Of a DNA stretch of 64,000 bases, positions 24,356 to 36,300 are shown piece after piece. A model generated the notes under the pieces. The model was not told the DNA's origin. It did not search any database and saw only the letters and a program-made list of their open reading frames with translations. Position 1 is the stretch's first letter, and each line of letters opens with the position of its first letter. Made by a program: the position numbers and the translations under genes. The DNA comes from Diorhabda sublineata. Its lineage: Eukaryota > Arthropoda > Insecta > Coleoptera > Chrysomelidae. The stretch spans positions 36,408,294-36,472,293 of the forward strand of contig NC_079474.1 of the NCBI RefSeq assembly GCF_026230105.1. Reading direction: 5' to 3'.

Positions 24356-27300
24356 CGAGAAGGTACTCGTTAAAAGGCAATCGAATCATTATAAATTGGA
24401 CGCTATTATACGCCGTTATTTAGACATATGCACATAATTGTAGTTCTACTTGGAAAAAAAATTATTTCTCCTCGTTAACTTGTTACAACTGAATATTAAA
24501 CGTAAATAGACGAGTAAAATGCACCTGCCTATAAGGGCGTGAACGGAGCCCTTTTTGTACCCCATTCGGTTTTTTTCTGGAAAACAAAATTTCAAAGCAA
24601 AAACCATAGAGGAAAATCAATTCTTTGCAAATAAAACAAAAAAAATCATTTCAATTCAAAAGTATCTCTTAGTACCTTGGATTAAAACCGTTCAATAATA
24701 GGTCGAATGATAGCATTGTATACTAGGAGCTTGTTCGGAGGGATAATTGCGACCTACGACCAAGCAACCCCTAGTGCTTGCTGAACTTTAAACCCAGTTG
24801 TTTCCTTTTTTTCCATATAAGTGTTCTTTCTGTTAATTTAGTATCGAGATGTAAACTATAAAATGATAGGAAAAGTCGTTTTGGGCGGCAAGAATAGAAG
24901 AAAGAAAAATAGCTACAAAAAGGGTCAAACATATAGGGGAAATAATTAAATATAAGTTGTTGCTGGCCCAGATCTGTGGCATAAGGAAAAAATATTCGGA
25001 AAAAGTAATGCAATTTCTAGGATGTAGGGTTTTTCGGAAATTATGATCTGATATCAGTCATATTATCTATCAGTTTAATGTGGTAATCCAGAACCAGATT
25101 TTGATCACAGTTTATGGACGTCGCGTTCAATTATCAGGGGAAATTTCAAATTTAAAACATAATCTACATGAACTTCTGATTTTTATTACTTTTTTGGGCG
25201 TTAATTCTTTGATGAACCTAAAACCTCAGTAATCTATCAATTACGCTGCTCTTGAAAATTAATAGTAGACAGCCATTTAAGTGCTAATTAATTCTGGATG
25301 TGTTAAATATTTGCAGTATCGTTAGTTATAAACAACTTAAGGGATTTAATTATTAAGTTTTAATAATGAGTTATTAATAAAGAGTAGCCTAATCATAAAA
25401 TTGTCTGTTATTGCATCCATAGAAGGTTTCACTTCCAAAAAACATTTCTTCTCATTTCATCATGTCATCAAAACCGCTTCTTCCATTGAACAACACTAAA
25501 ATAACTTGAAAATAAATGTTCAAGCGCTACATTTTCTTCAAGTCATGCCCATACTAACTCAAACGGATTTAAGTATGGATGATAAGGTGGTAATCGTAAA
25601 ATAGCATATTGTGTTAAAATTTCATCTGTTTCGAATCTCGGCGTATAGGCGTATTAGTATTCATATTTCAATTTATGTATCCTGTTAATTTTTTTTCGAT
25701 TTTAGACGTAACTTTATCAACAGTAGACGTGTTGGTTTACCTAATACACTTTTATCTGTACGTTCTTTTTTGGGCTTGTTTTTATTTCGAGTTTTCATTT
25801 ACTATTATCCACCTAAATAAGGCGCCTGAAACTATTTCACTTTTTACTATACTTCTTTCTGAAACACCGGTCGTGATATAACTTCTTAATCGCACACTAT
25901 TTTTTAATTTTTTTAAACGGTATATTAGTTAAAAAAAAGAATAAATTTAAATACACAAATGGCGCGCCAAAAACGTGTGACGTTGTGTGACGTAGAAAGC
26001 AATTAAATAGCACTGAAAGATAATACAAATGCTTCAACATCGAAACCTTCAATCAAAACACAACCTTCAAAGCCATGATTTCATTTTAATAAAGCTCCAG
26101 CAAACAAATGTAGTAGTGCTTACGTATCTGCATTTAACTCCACGTATTTCAGCCGAAGTAAATAATCGATTATTAGCAAAGAACGTAGCAACCATGAATA
26201 CATCTCCTCAGTTAGATTGTCTGATCTTACTTCTATAAATCCTATTTCGGCCATCATTTCAATTAGAATAGTTTTTGAAATCATTACAAAAACACAAGTC
26301 GTACTAAACAACCAATTACCTCCACTCACAACAACAAACTGGTATTTGAAAGGCGACAATCGGCGACCACGTTTCAGTATTTACTTACTTTCTACGTCAC
26401 AACCGCAGTAACTAACAGAAACGTGTTTTCTGTCATTTGTTATTATTCAATTTATATTTGCAATTTATAATATTTCAAGTTATAATCTAATACCATTCAA
26501 CATAAATTCATAAATGATATAGAAGTGATATATAAATTTTTAAATATGCTAATGTGAATCTATTATGTGTCGAACACGGTACTAACCGACTGTGATTCGT
26601 ACTTTTGCACTTGCAGAATGAGAAATTTATCTCAAATAACAAATGGAATTATTTTATTTTGTGGGAAAATAATCTTAAAAGGAAGTTTATCAAGAAGGTG
26701 TGAAAATTACGACATCGTCAGAATTCAAATTATTACTCATCTTGTTTCTTTGAGAATTCAATGTTGCTAGTCATTCAAATAGAAATATTTCTTTCACTAA
26801 TTTCTTAATATCTCTCTGTAATTATTTCCAATTGACAATGATTCTCTACTTTTTCATTAGAAATAATACGAGATAAGAAAATGACACGATAAAACTTATA
26901 TTGATAAATGACAATCAGAATTCTTTTTTCCTTATTTCAGCGATGATATCAATTGTCGGTAGACGTGGTTGAACTTGATTGGGCAAATTAATTGAAAGCA
27001 AATATATTTCATTCGTGAAAAATAAATGCAAATTTCTTAAATTTGACGTGAATGAAATTTACACAAGACAGCTACTAGTCTTTTTGTGAAAATAATGTTA
27101 TGTTCAAAGTAAACTTTCAGAAATTGAAAGCTTGTAGTCAGTCATCTTATTCAATAAACTCAAAAAATTAATTAAACTGCTTCATCCATCTTATTCTCCG
27201 TGGTAAGACATTGATCACGCAAATGTTTCTTCAAATAATAACCAGAAATCATAAATGAACAAATAAAGCGAATGAGGTGGGTTCGATGTCTGTTACATTA

Positions 27301-30300
27301 TTTTAACCTACAAATATAACTGTCGGCCGGGTAATATATCTTATGCAACACCAAGAATTGCCTTAAACGATTGATAAGTGCTTCTCGGTTCTTCTTTGGT
27401 CATACGTCTCAATTTCTCAATGTTTTCAACCGTAACTGAAGAATCTACCAGCAATTACCTTATCATCTCCAACCGTTCAAGACTTTGTTCTTCACTTAAA
27501 CTACAATGAAATCATAGTAGATCATAGCACGCACATGTTTTCTTAGAAAAACTTATAATTCGATGGCAAATTTTATGTACCACTCTTTACTCTATGGTAG
27601 TAATGACTCAACTGTATTTAGAGCTTACCATTTAGAATTGAAAGAAAGAGCTTAGTTCATGAGTTTATAAACAAAAGCATATTTAATAATTTGATAAATA
27701 ATAGCGAATATAAAACAAAAACCATTATATGCTACTAACAGGCAAGTAGTAAAAAGATTACTCACTTTATTATGCCGTATCTTTTCGAAAAAAAATTTTC
27801 AAAACTTCAAGCACAGTTGTCAAACAACTGACTGAAACATGTTCTCTGGTGATATGGACTTCGAATTTTCTAGATTCATAAAAAGAGTGACTAGTCTAGC
27901 ATCCAATTATTTTCCCCTCAGGCGTATTAAAAATAAACAAAATAAACCCTGGTCCACTAAAGGTTCACGTATATCTGCAAAGAACATGCGATTTTTACCT
28001 CACCTAAGGAAATTCTCGGATAGTGTTTTCTTAAAAAATTACGTGAATACACTCGCCAGCTCTCGTAATGTTTCTAAAGAAATATGGTCCTTTGTGAGTG
28101 ATCTAAGAAATAAGCTTTCTTTATCGAGTATAAGCTCTACATCACCTAATAACCAATAATTATTTTGTGAATGTAGCCAAAAATTTTTAAAATTCTATAA
28201 CTCCTCCTCATGATCCAGTAGTTTTACCAGAGCTTCGCAGTACAATTAATGACATCAAAAATAAATTCCAGTACAATTAATGACATCAAAAATAAATTCT
28301 CATCTGGAACTGATAGACTTACGTACATCAAAAATGTTTGCAAGTCTGTCCGATTGCACATTAAATCACTTACCACTTTAATCAACATTTTATTTCAAAA
28401 AGGCTCTTTTCCCAATGACGGCTTTAAGACGGCTATAATTATACCTCTGCATGAAGAAGGAGATAAAAATCAAGCGTCGAATTATCGCCGAATTATATTA
28501 ATCAACAAATTGCAGTACTACGGTTTCAGGGAAGCACCTCTCACATGGTTCAAGTCATACCTTTCCATCAGAAGTCAGCTGTAAGGGTTGATACAACGAT
28601 ATCTTCTTGCTAGCCAATAGTTTCTCTTAGAGCAACCCTGGTCTCACGGCACTCCATAGGACCATATCTAATGACCTAATCACCTTTAAATCATGGGGCG
28701 ATTCTAATCTTCTCTGTCTCAACGTTTCTAAAACCAAAGTTTTATCATATAAAAATATATTGCAGCCTTTTTTATTACACATAACCACCATTGACGTCGT
28801 TGAATCTGTAAAATTCTTAGGGCTTGTTGTGGACAATTGCTTGAAACGGGAGTTACATATTGCCGCTTGTAAAAAATTAAGTTCCTCCTGTTTTGCGCTG
28901 AGAACAGTTTCCAAAAAACTGGACTTATCCACCTCCTTAACAGTCTATTATGCCTTTATTGAGTCGCATCTCCGATATGCCCTTCCCTTTTGGGGTATAT
29001 GTGGTGCGAATCAATTTGAGAGAGATGTTAGATATTTACTCGGACTAGACAGCGGGGCTCACTGCTGGGACTTCTTTAAAAGATTAAAAATTCTGACTTT
29101 TCCTTACTTATTCATCTTTGTATCCGTTTGCCTAATTAATTAGCACGCAACTCAGAAAGATTGTTGCACGGTTATCCACTTAGAAAGGCGAAGCATGACT
29201 TTTATCTACCTACTCCACGTTCAGAATTAGTTAAGGGCTCAAAATTGTTCAATACAAAAAAATGCACAATCACTTGCCAATGCAAATCAAATCGATATCA
29301 TCTTTTTCCGCATTCCGCAATAATTTGAGAGCATATTTACTGAAAAGTGTCTTCTACTCTGTAAACGACATCTATCTAATAATAATATTTAATTCTGGAC
29401 ATGCATACTGGTTTAATTTTTGCTACGGACTTATATACGACTTATATACTAATTATTTCTCTCTCTCTCTCTCTCTTTAACATTTCATTCATTACCAGTG
29501 CTAATATTTTATAGCAGGAGGTATAGAAACACTCTTTGTTTGGACGTTGCGTTGGGTTATGTGTACTATGATGCTTAATATTTGGCTTTTAGTCATATCT
29601 TCTCAAAAAGTATCTCACTTCCTCTTTTTTCTCTAGTTTGTATTTTTTTAATATTGAATTTATGTCGGTCTGTCGCTCTTATTTCGAGGCGCTCCTTCGT
29701 GTTGCCAAATTATTTGTTCTACTTATTCGGCGGAAAACAGTTGTTGTAAAAGATGAGTTACTTCAAGCAATATCAATTCTAAGTATTTTTTTTGTGTTTA
29801 AAAATATATGCTCCACAATTTTATTATAAACAATGCCACACCCAACGTTAACAGACTCTCTTTCAATATTCTATCGACATTGTGTAATTGTTATTTCCTT
29901 CAACCCATTTGCTGGATTTCCTGAAACAATTTTTACGAAATTGTGCGATTCCCGAATTCTTGATATTCATGACAAGGCGCTACGTTTCATTTTCTGAAAA
30001 CTTGTCTCACACGATTGCAAGTATTTGAAAGATGAAAATAGATGATTGGGAGTGGCATATTTCTCATTTTCATTGTTCTTTACATAAAGTGAAATATTTC
30101 AGCTTCCGTTTAAAGTGGAATATGACGTAATTATAAATAAGAGAGGCATATCGATATATACATATTCGGTCTCAAAAGAATAAAAGCTGAGCACATAATA
30201 GACAAATACAGATTTTGAACTCAAAAATTGAAGTTGCGTTTAATACGTTATCCGTCCTGCATATTTCGTTTCAATGAATCATTCTGAAAAAAAACTTTAT

Positions 30301-33300
30301 TGATTTCGCATAATTTAATAGTCCAGGAGCCGTCAACGCTGCCATGTGCAATCATAGGGCCAAAAATAAAACAGTGGTATTCTTATGTATTTTGAGCCGC
30401 TGAATCCAAATATGCCAGGCGCTCTTGTGAAAAACTGGTACGTGTTGCTTAAATCGCAATTGTTTGAACAAATTATGAACAAATGGTTTTTTCGGTTCGG
30501 ACAATTTTTTTATGCAAATATGACCCATTTTAAGAAAATAAAGTTTCTTGTCATTTTTCCGTATAATGCATATTTAAAAATTTGTAAATTCTTGAAAGTC
30601 AAAAAATCGATGATTTTTACTAACTTTTGATGTCAATAATTTTTGACCAATTGAAAAATCGTACTTGTTCTTTGAATCTTACTCTACAAATTGGTATACT
30701 TCGATATTAGTGCAAGTCCGGCGTTTGGCATTTATCCGGCTTTCTCAACGTTGTAGCGCGTGGCGACAAACCTCGATCACCACGTGCCGATCGCAGGCGG
30801 CTCTGTCTTGGTGCGCATTTGGTTTATTAATTTACTATCTGCCTTAAAAAGAGATGCACTCAATATTTAATGTACATTATAATTTTATATCACAGACAGT
30901 ATTACATGTCTACGCACATGCTGTTGTCCAGTATTGTTTAATTTATTTTTACACGTTATTTTTGTTTTCATTATATGACAATAACAGAATGAACAACATT
31001 TAATGCCAATTCTGACGCAAGACACGAGATTTTTCGGAAATGCAAGCTTTACATTGACAACTTGGTACGAATTCATCGGAAGGAGACACTCTCTAATAAA
31101 TCATGTTAAACTTCATATCCATACAAAAGTGGATTCAACTTTGGTATGCTGTTATTTAATCTATTAACTTGTTGATATGTTACGTAGATAGCTCTAAGTA
31201 TATGTAACTTGATAGATACTGAAGTAGGAGGTAATTCTGTGACATCACATTTTTTGTCGTGATAAACCCAATAAAGAAGCTGATCAAAACTTTCACATAC
31301 GGTATTTTTTTTATAAACTTTAGTGAGGTACTGTTCAGCCAATTCTATACTACGATTTATACATTCGTCTGAGATATTTAAAATCGAATTTTCATTATTT
31401 TATATTAATGACTAATTATCTAAACGAACAACAAACGTTTCCATTTCATTTTCTTCATTAACTTAATGAATTTATAAAGTAATAACAATAGAATCAACTT
31501 ACAATGTAACAACTAAAAGTTATTGAAAAATATATATGACAATAGTACCTCATTTTATGAATAAAGCTATAACATTTCGTATAAAATATGTTCAGTTATT
31601 AAGGTTGTAATTTATTTAGTCGTGTAATTAGAGAGCTTATGTAATGGAATTATATTATTAATGTTAATGCCAAAGTTTTGTTGTTGGTATTTTTTTAAGA
31701 CAGATAGTAAATTAGCGACATAAAATGCGCGCCAGAACAGAGCCACCTGTGTTCGGCGCGCGGTGATCGAGGCTGCAACGTTGAGAAAGCGCTTATTTAT
31801 CCATCGCATAAGTGACAACGCCGGATGTGCACTAATATCGACCATATATGAACAGTTTCTATAAATGGAAGCTGATCCAACTGAGGAAGACAGAATGGCA
31901 ACGATTTCTCTATCCTCCGAGGCTCCAGCTCAGTTCTGCCCATTCTCAAGCATATACAGTATAGATAATGTGTCTCGAACGAGAGAAAAAATGAATATTG
32001 TCGGCACCTTAACGTAGGGACATTATTTTCCATACCAACTGTCCATATAGAAGTAATACATATATGATATCGACGTATACCCATTTGTAGCGTGAGGTTC
32101 AAAGAACAAGTACGATTTTTCAATTTTAAAAAATGTTTAGTTGGTCAAAAGTTATTAATATCGAAAGTTAGTAAAAGTCATGGATTTTTCTACTTTCAAA
32201 AATTTATAAATTTTTAAATATGTATTATACGGAAAAATGATATTAAGAGACTTCTTGAAATATTTGCCATATTTGCATAAAAAAATTGTCCGAACCGAAA
32301 AAACCATTTATTCATCATTTGTTGAAACAATTGTGATTTAAACAAAACGTACCAGTTTTTCGCAAAAACATCGGACATATTTGGATTCAGCGGCACAAAA
32401 TACATATGAATACCATTGTTTTATCCTTGGCCCTATGATTGCACATGGCAGTGTTGATCGTTCCGGACTATAAGTTTGTACCTCTATCCCTAGTTGAACA
32501 AAGAGAATTTGCAATTTCGAAAAGTTTATTCATTCAATTTGACGTCTTCGAAAGTTCAGTGTTTGTGTACAATTAAAAGATAAGAAAATATTGTGGATCA
32601 AACGAAAACCCATGACCAATCGATATATTTTTTTAATTCAGATAGTAGATTTTTTCTCATACTTTAACTGTTTTTTAGTTGCTAGTGTTTCATAAACGCA
32701 GCAATTCATCAAATATCGTATCTATTTTCTTGACCGGTTTACGATTTATACCCTATATATACCACACTACATTATGTTTAAAACTTAATAAACATTAAAA
32801 ATGTTTTTGTAACATTTTCGTTAGGACGGGATGGAAAGTTTATTAGTAAATTAACCGTAATTTTTATTTTGTAGGCCATGGAAGAAGACGAAACTATGGG
32901 TTTAATTCCCTTCTTCGTATCAACAACTTTAGGAACAACTTCCTGTTGCGCTTTTGATAATTTGGAAGAAATAGGACAAGTTTGCCAGAAATTTCCGTGC
33001 GTTTGGTTACACGTTGACGCAGCATATGCCGGTGGAGCTATGATATGTCCAGAATTAAAATATCTTCTAAAAGGAATAGATTACGCGGATTCCTTCAATA
33101 CGAATCCAAATAAATGGCTTTTGACTAATTTTGATTGCTCAACGTATTGGGTAATTAAATTTCATAATACGAAAGGGTTTACTGAATTAATGAAAATATA
33201 TTTTCTATTTTCAACAATATGAAAAACTATTTAAAACAGTGCGCAAAACGTTCTTAGCTGGAGGTGACTATAATGCCAAGCATTCAGTGTTGGGGTAGCA

Positions 33301-36300
33301 GAACAGATTCAAAAAAGAAAAATAATTATTGAACCAAATGCCAGACCTTCTCGATTTCGGCATCACTAAAGAAATAGACATCAAAAGATGCAATGTCGAA
33401 AGCTTCCTAGAGTTATTGTCCGATTACACATCTATTATAATCACACATCATTCTAGATTCATAAGAAAAGATAAGGGCAGCTTTCTTTATCCAATCATAA
33501 AACCAATTGAGAACTATCTCGAAATAAGTTTGATAAAAAATACTAAAGACTGGAGTATATATAGAATCGACGATTCAAGAACTTATTGAAACTATTTAAG
33601 AGGCAGCCTGGTTTGTCGAACCAAATGCAGAGAAGATATTTCTACTGTTGTCCAACTAAATTAAAAAAGCGACATACTAAAACTGCTCTGAATAATTGCA
33701 AATACAATAAGCAACAATAGAGTTAAGAGAAAAGCTGCTAAAACTTCAAAATCAGAGCGTTCAAAATTATCTGATAAAATTGATATCAACAGTAAAAACC
33801 AATTGAAAAGACCTACACAACATAATCCCCCAATTAAAGATAGTCAGAATAAATAGAAAAGTGTGTCTAAGATCTACTGCAGTATAAAATCAAAACATCC
33901 GAGGTGAAAAAAACATTCAGAATAGAAATTAATATTAGAAAGACACCCGGTTTGGTATATGTTTTGTATATAACATTTTTATTTGATGCAATACTTCGCA
34001 AAAAAATCCCAATTAAAACAGTGAAAGAAGTTGATTGTGCAATTAATTGTCAAATACGTAATAGAAAGTCAATATATCAAATTTATTTAGCCAAACGGTT
34101 ATTTAATCGGAGCAGTGAGGGTGACGTCTTAAAAGACTAAACCTTCTGACAAATATGTCAGGATGGTATACTGGTAAAAAATATAAATAATAAAAATAGA
34201 TTCTGCCTTATGGCAGATTGCTAACTAAATGGAGTTAAGAGGAAGTTTTTTGTGTTTGTTTTCAAATAATTTTCCATACTTTCACTTTAATTCATCACGT
34301 CAATTTTTCTTTATAGGTCCGAGATCGTTTAAGACTAACTTCGGCGTTGGTAGTCGATCCTCTCTATTTACAGCACGGCTATTCAGATGCAACCATAGAT
34401 TATAGACATTGGGGAGTTCCGTTGAGCAGAAGATTCAGGTCCTTAAAAATATGGTTCGTGCTGAGAAGTTATGGTATTTCTGGTTTACAAAAGTATATCA
34501 GGAATCACATAACATTAGCCCATAGGTTTGAAGAGCACGTAGTTAGGGATAGAAGATTTGAGTTGTGTAATGAAGTGAAAGTAAGTAATTATATTCGCTT
34601 ACAAAATTCAACTTTTTGTTTGTGGCTGCGAATTTTGTGGTTTACTTATGATTTGTTTTTGTCCAACATTTTTTTTTAACAACTCGATCTACTTTGTTTT
34701 TGATTTTTGTTATTCAAGAGTATATATTAATCGATACCAAGCGTATTTTAGTGTGTTAAGATTAGTATAAGTCATATCATGAGTAAAGGATTCAGATCCT
34801 TCCAGAGCTGGTAAAAAATACCTACTTTGATTATTTAGGGATGCTTTTAGATAAAAATGAGAATTTGAACTCCGGATTAAGTTTTTAAATCGTTCATGGA
34901 ATATGTAAGATTATAGCAAAGTTGTAAAAGAAGTGCCTTTAAATTAGAAACACCGTCTATTTGGCGATAACCACGAAATCTTCTCGAAGGCTGTAACGTG
35001 ATTGTAAACGGTTTAAACAGCTATATCCAAGTGCTAGTTGTATCAACGTCCAGTGCATTGCTCACCTGCCTCCTCAGTGCATAAAAATATATCTGATAAA
35101 GACATTGAAGGACCAAATTTATCTCAAAATGATGCTGATTTTGAAGGTATGGCAAATGAGCTAAAATGCTTTTCCTAAAATGAGTTCGATGAGCTTGTAA
35201 TAGATTGAACTTTTTCTTAACAAGCTTCAGAATTGTTAGCATCAATACTGAAAGGAAAAAAAATGCTCTCCTAAAAAACGAGTTTTTATTGTGAAAGGGA
35301 TAAAGAATTACGGAATTATTTGTCCTAAGAAAACGGTATTACCTTTTATTCAGATATCAAAATATTCTTGATAAGAATGGGTTTGAAACGATTGACGTTT
35401 GTACATTGATAGCTCAAAACGTAGCCTGAAATGTAGGAGGCATATTATAACATTTCGCTAATCTTGAACAAAATAAAATACAATGACAATAAGTACCAAA
35501 TTTGTGTCGATTTAGAAATGGTGAACATGCTTCTCAGTCAACAAAGTGATTACACCAAGTTTCTCTGTTTATATATGTTTATATATGTCTTTGTATGTAT
35601 GTCTATGTCTACGTAAGAACTGAAGAGCTGTACCTAAGTATTGGCTGAGAAGAAACTGGTTTGGAAACGAAAATATAGTCCAAAAGTCATTAGTACTTCG
35701 TCACAAAATTATCCTTCCCCATTACATATAAAACTGGACATCATGAAACAGTTTGTTAAATCACTAGATAAAGACGGATACTGTTTTTCCTATGTTGGTC
35801 AAAAAAATTAGGATGTAATAAGAGCAGGTTTTTGGAAAATTTAGGAGATCTGCGTGAAGAGAAGGGGATATGCATCAGGAGTTTGTACCCCAGGGTTTCT
35901 AGGGTACAAATATGATGTCTGATCATTTTTGGTTTCCGATAAGTCATTTTCCAACCCATCAGAGAAGAGCATTAAAACGAAGTTTTCTAAAATTTAATGA
36001 ATTATTTTTTCTAGTGAAGTTTTCTCAGTAAATATATGTTTTTGTTTCTGTTTTATACCTACCATATACTAGAAACTAGAGCTGATAAAAATCTTCTAAT
36101 TATATTTTTGAAAATAGCATATCATATGTAGTCAGTAACAGCTAAAATTTCTTTGGCAAGATGTACTGTAAACTAATATTAGTTTCGTTCGTGGTAGATA
36201 ATTTGGACACATTCCGAATGCATTCTGAACATTTTCTGTTCATGTCAAATGCGCATGCTTACTTCAGAATATGTTCTGAACATACACTCCTCCACGAACG

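Larger units (their letters stand above)
27840..29480 (+). mobile_element. Jockey/CR1-like LINE, internally deleted
   Basis: Plus-strand open pieces in order: KPWSTKGSRISAKNMRFLPH (linker before RT), SSGTDRLTYIKNVCKS and LTTLINILFQKGSFPNDGFK with NYRRIILIN (RT start), then an abrupt jump to LQYYGFREAPLTWFKSYLS, then VESVKFLGLVVDNCLKRELH, ESHLRYALPFWGICG, YLLGLDSGAHCWDFF, and MHNHLPMQIKSISSFSAFRN. The YADD catalytic region is missing between 28500 and 28760. A TC-repeat marks the 3' side. Confidence 0.8.
30318..32472. mobile_element. 2.15-kb element with long inverted arms
   Basis: Left arm 30318-30850 and right arm 31694-32472 are inverted, diverged copies of each other, starting ATAGTCC. 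Shared blocks include CTGCCATGTGCAATCATAGG, TGGTTTTTTCGGTTCGGACA and GAAAAATCGTACTTGTTCTT. The left arm lacks 232 bp present in the right arm. The central 0.85 kb holds a minus-strand ORF remnant with LPPT and Cys-rich motifs. Exact target duplication not resolved; superfamily unknown. Confidence 0.75.
21750..32874 (+). other. Tdc intron 4 (11.1 kb), repeat-filled
   Basis: GT at 21750 and TTTTGTAG before 32875. Holds LINE pieces on both strands, Tc1/mariner relics, a MITE-like palindrome, a TA microsatellite and a 2.15-kb element with long inverted arms, annotated separately. The stretches 21840-22640, 23120-23850, 24360-24660 and 26430-27170 show nothing I can assign. Confidence 0.85.

Noticed and set aside
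28627..28932. 101-codon minus-strand frame
   Set aside because: Antisense of the plus-strand LINE, which carries the recognisable VKFLGLVVDN motif.
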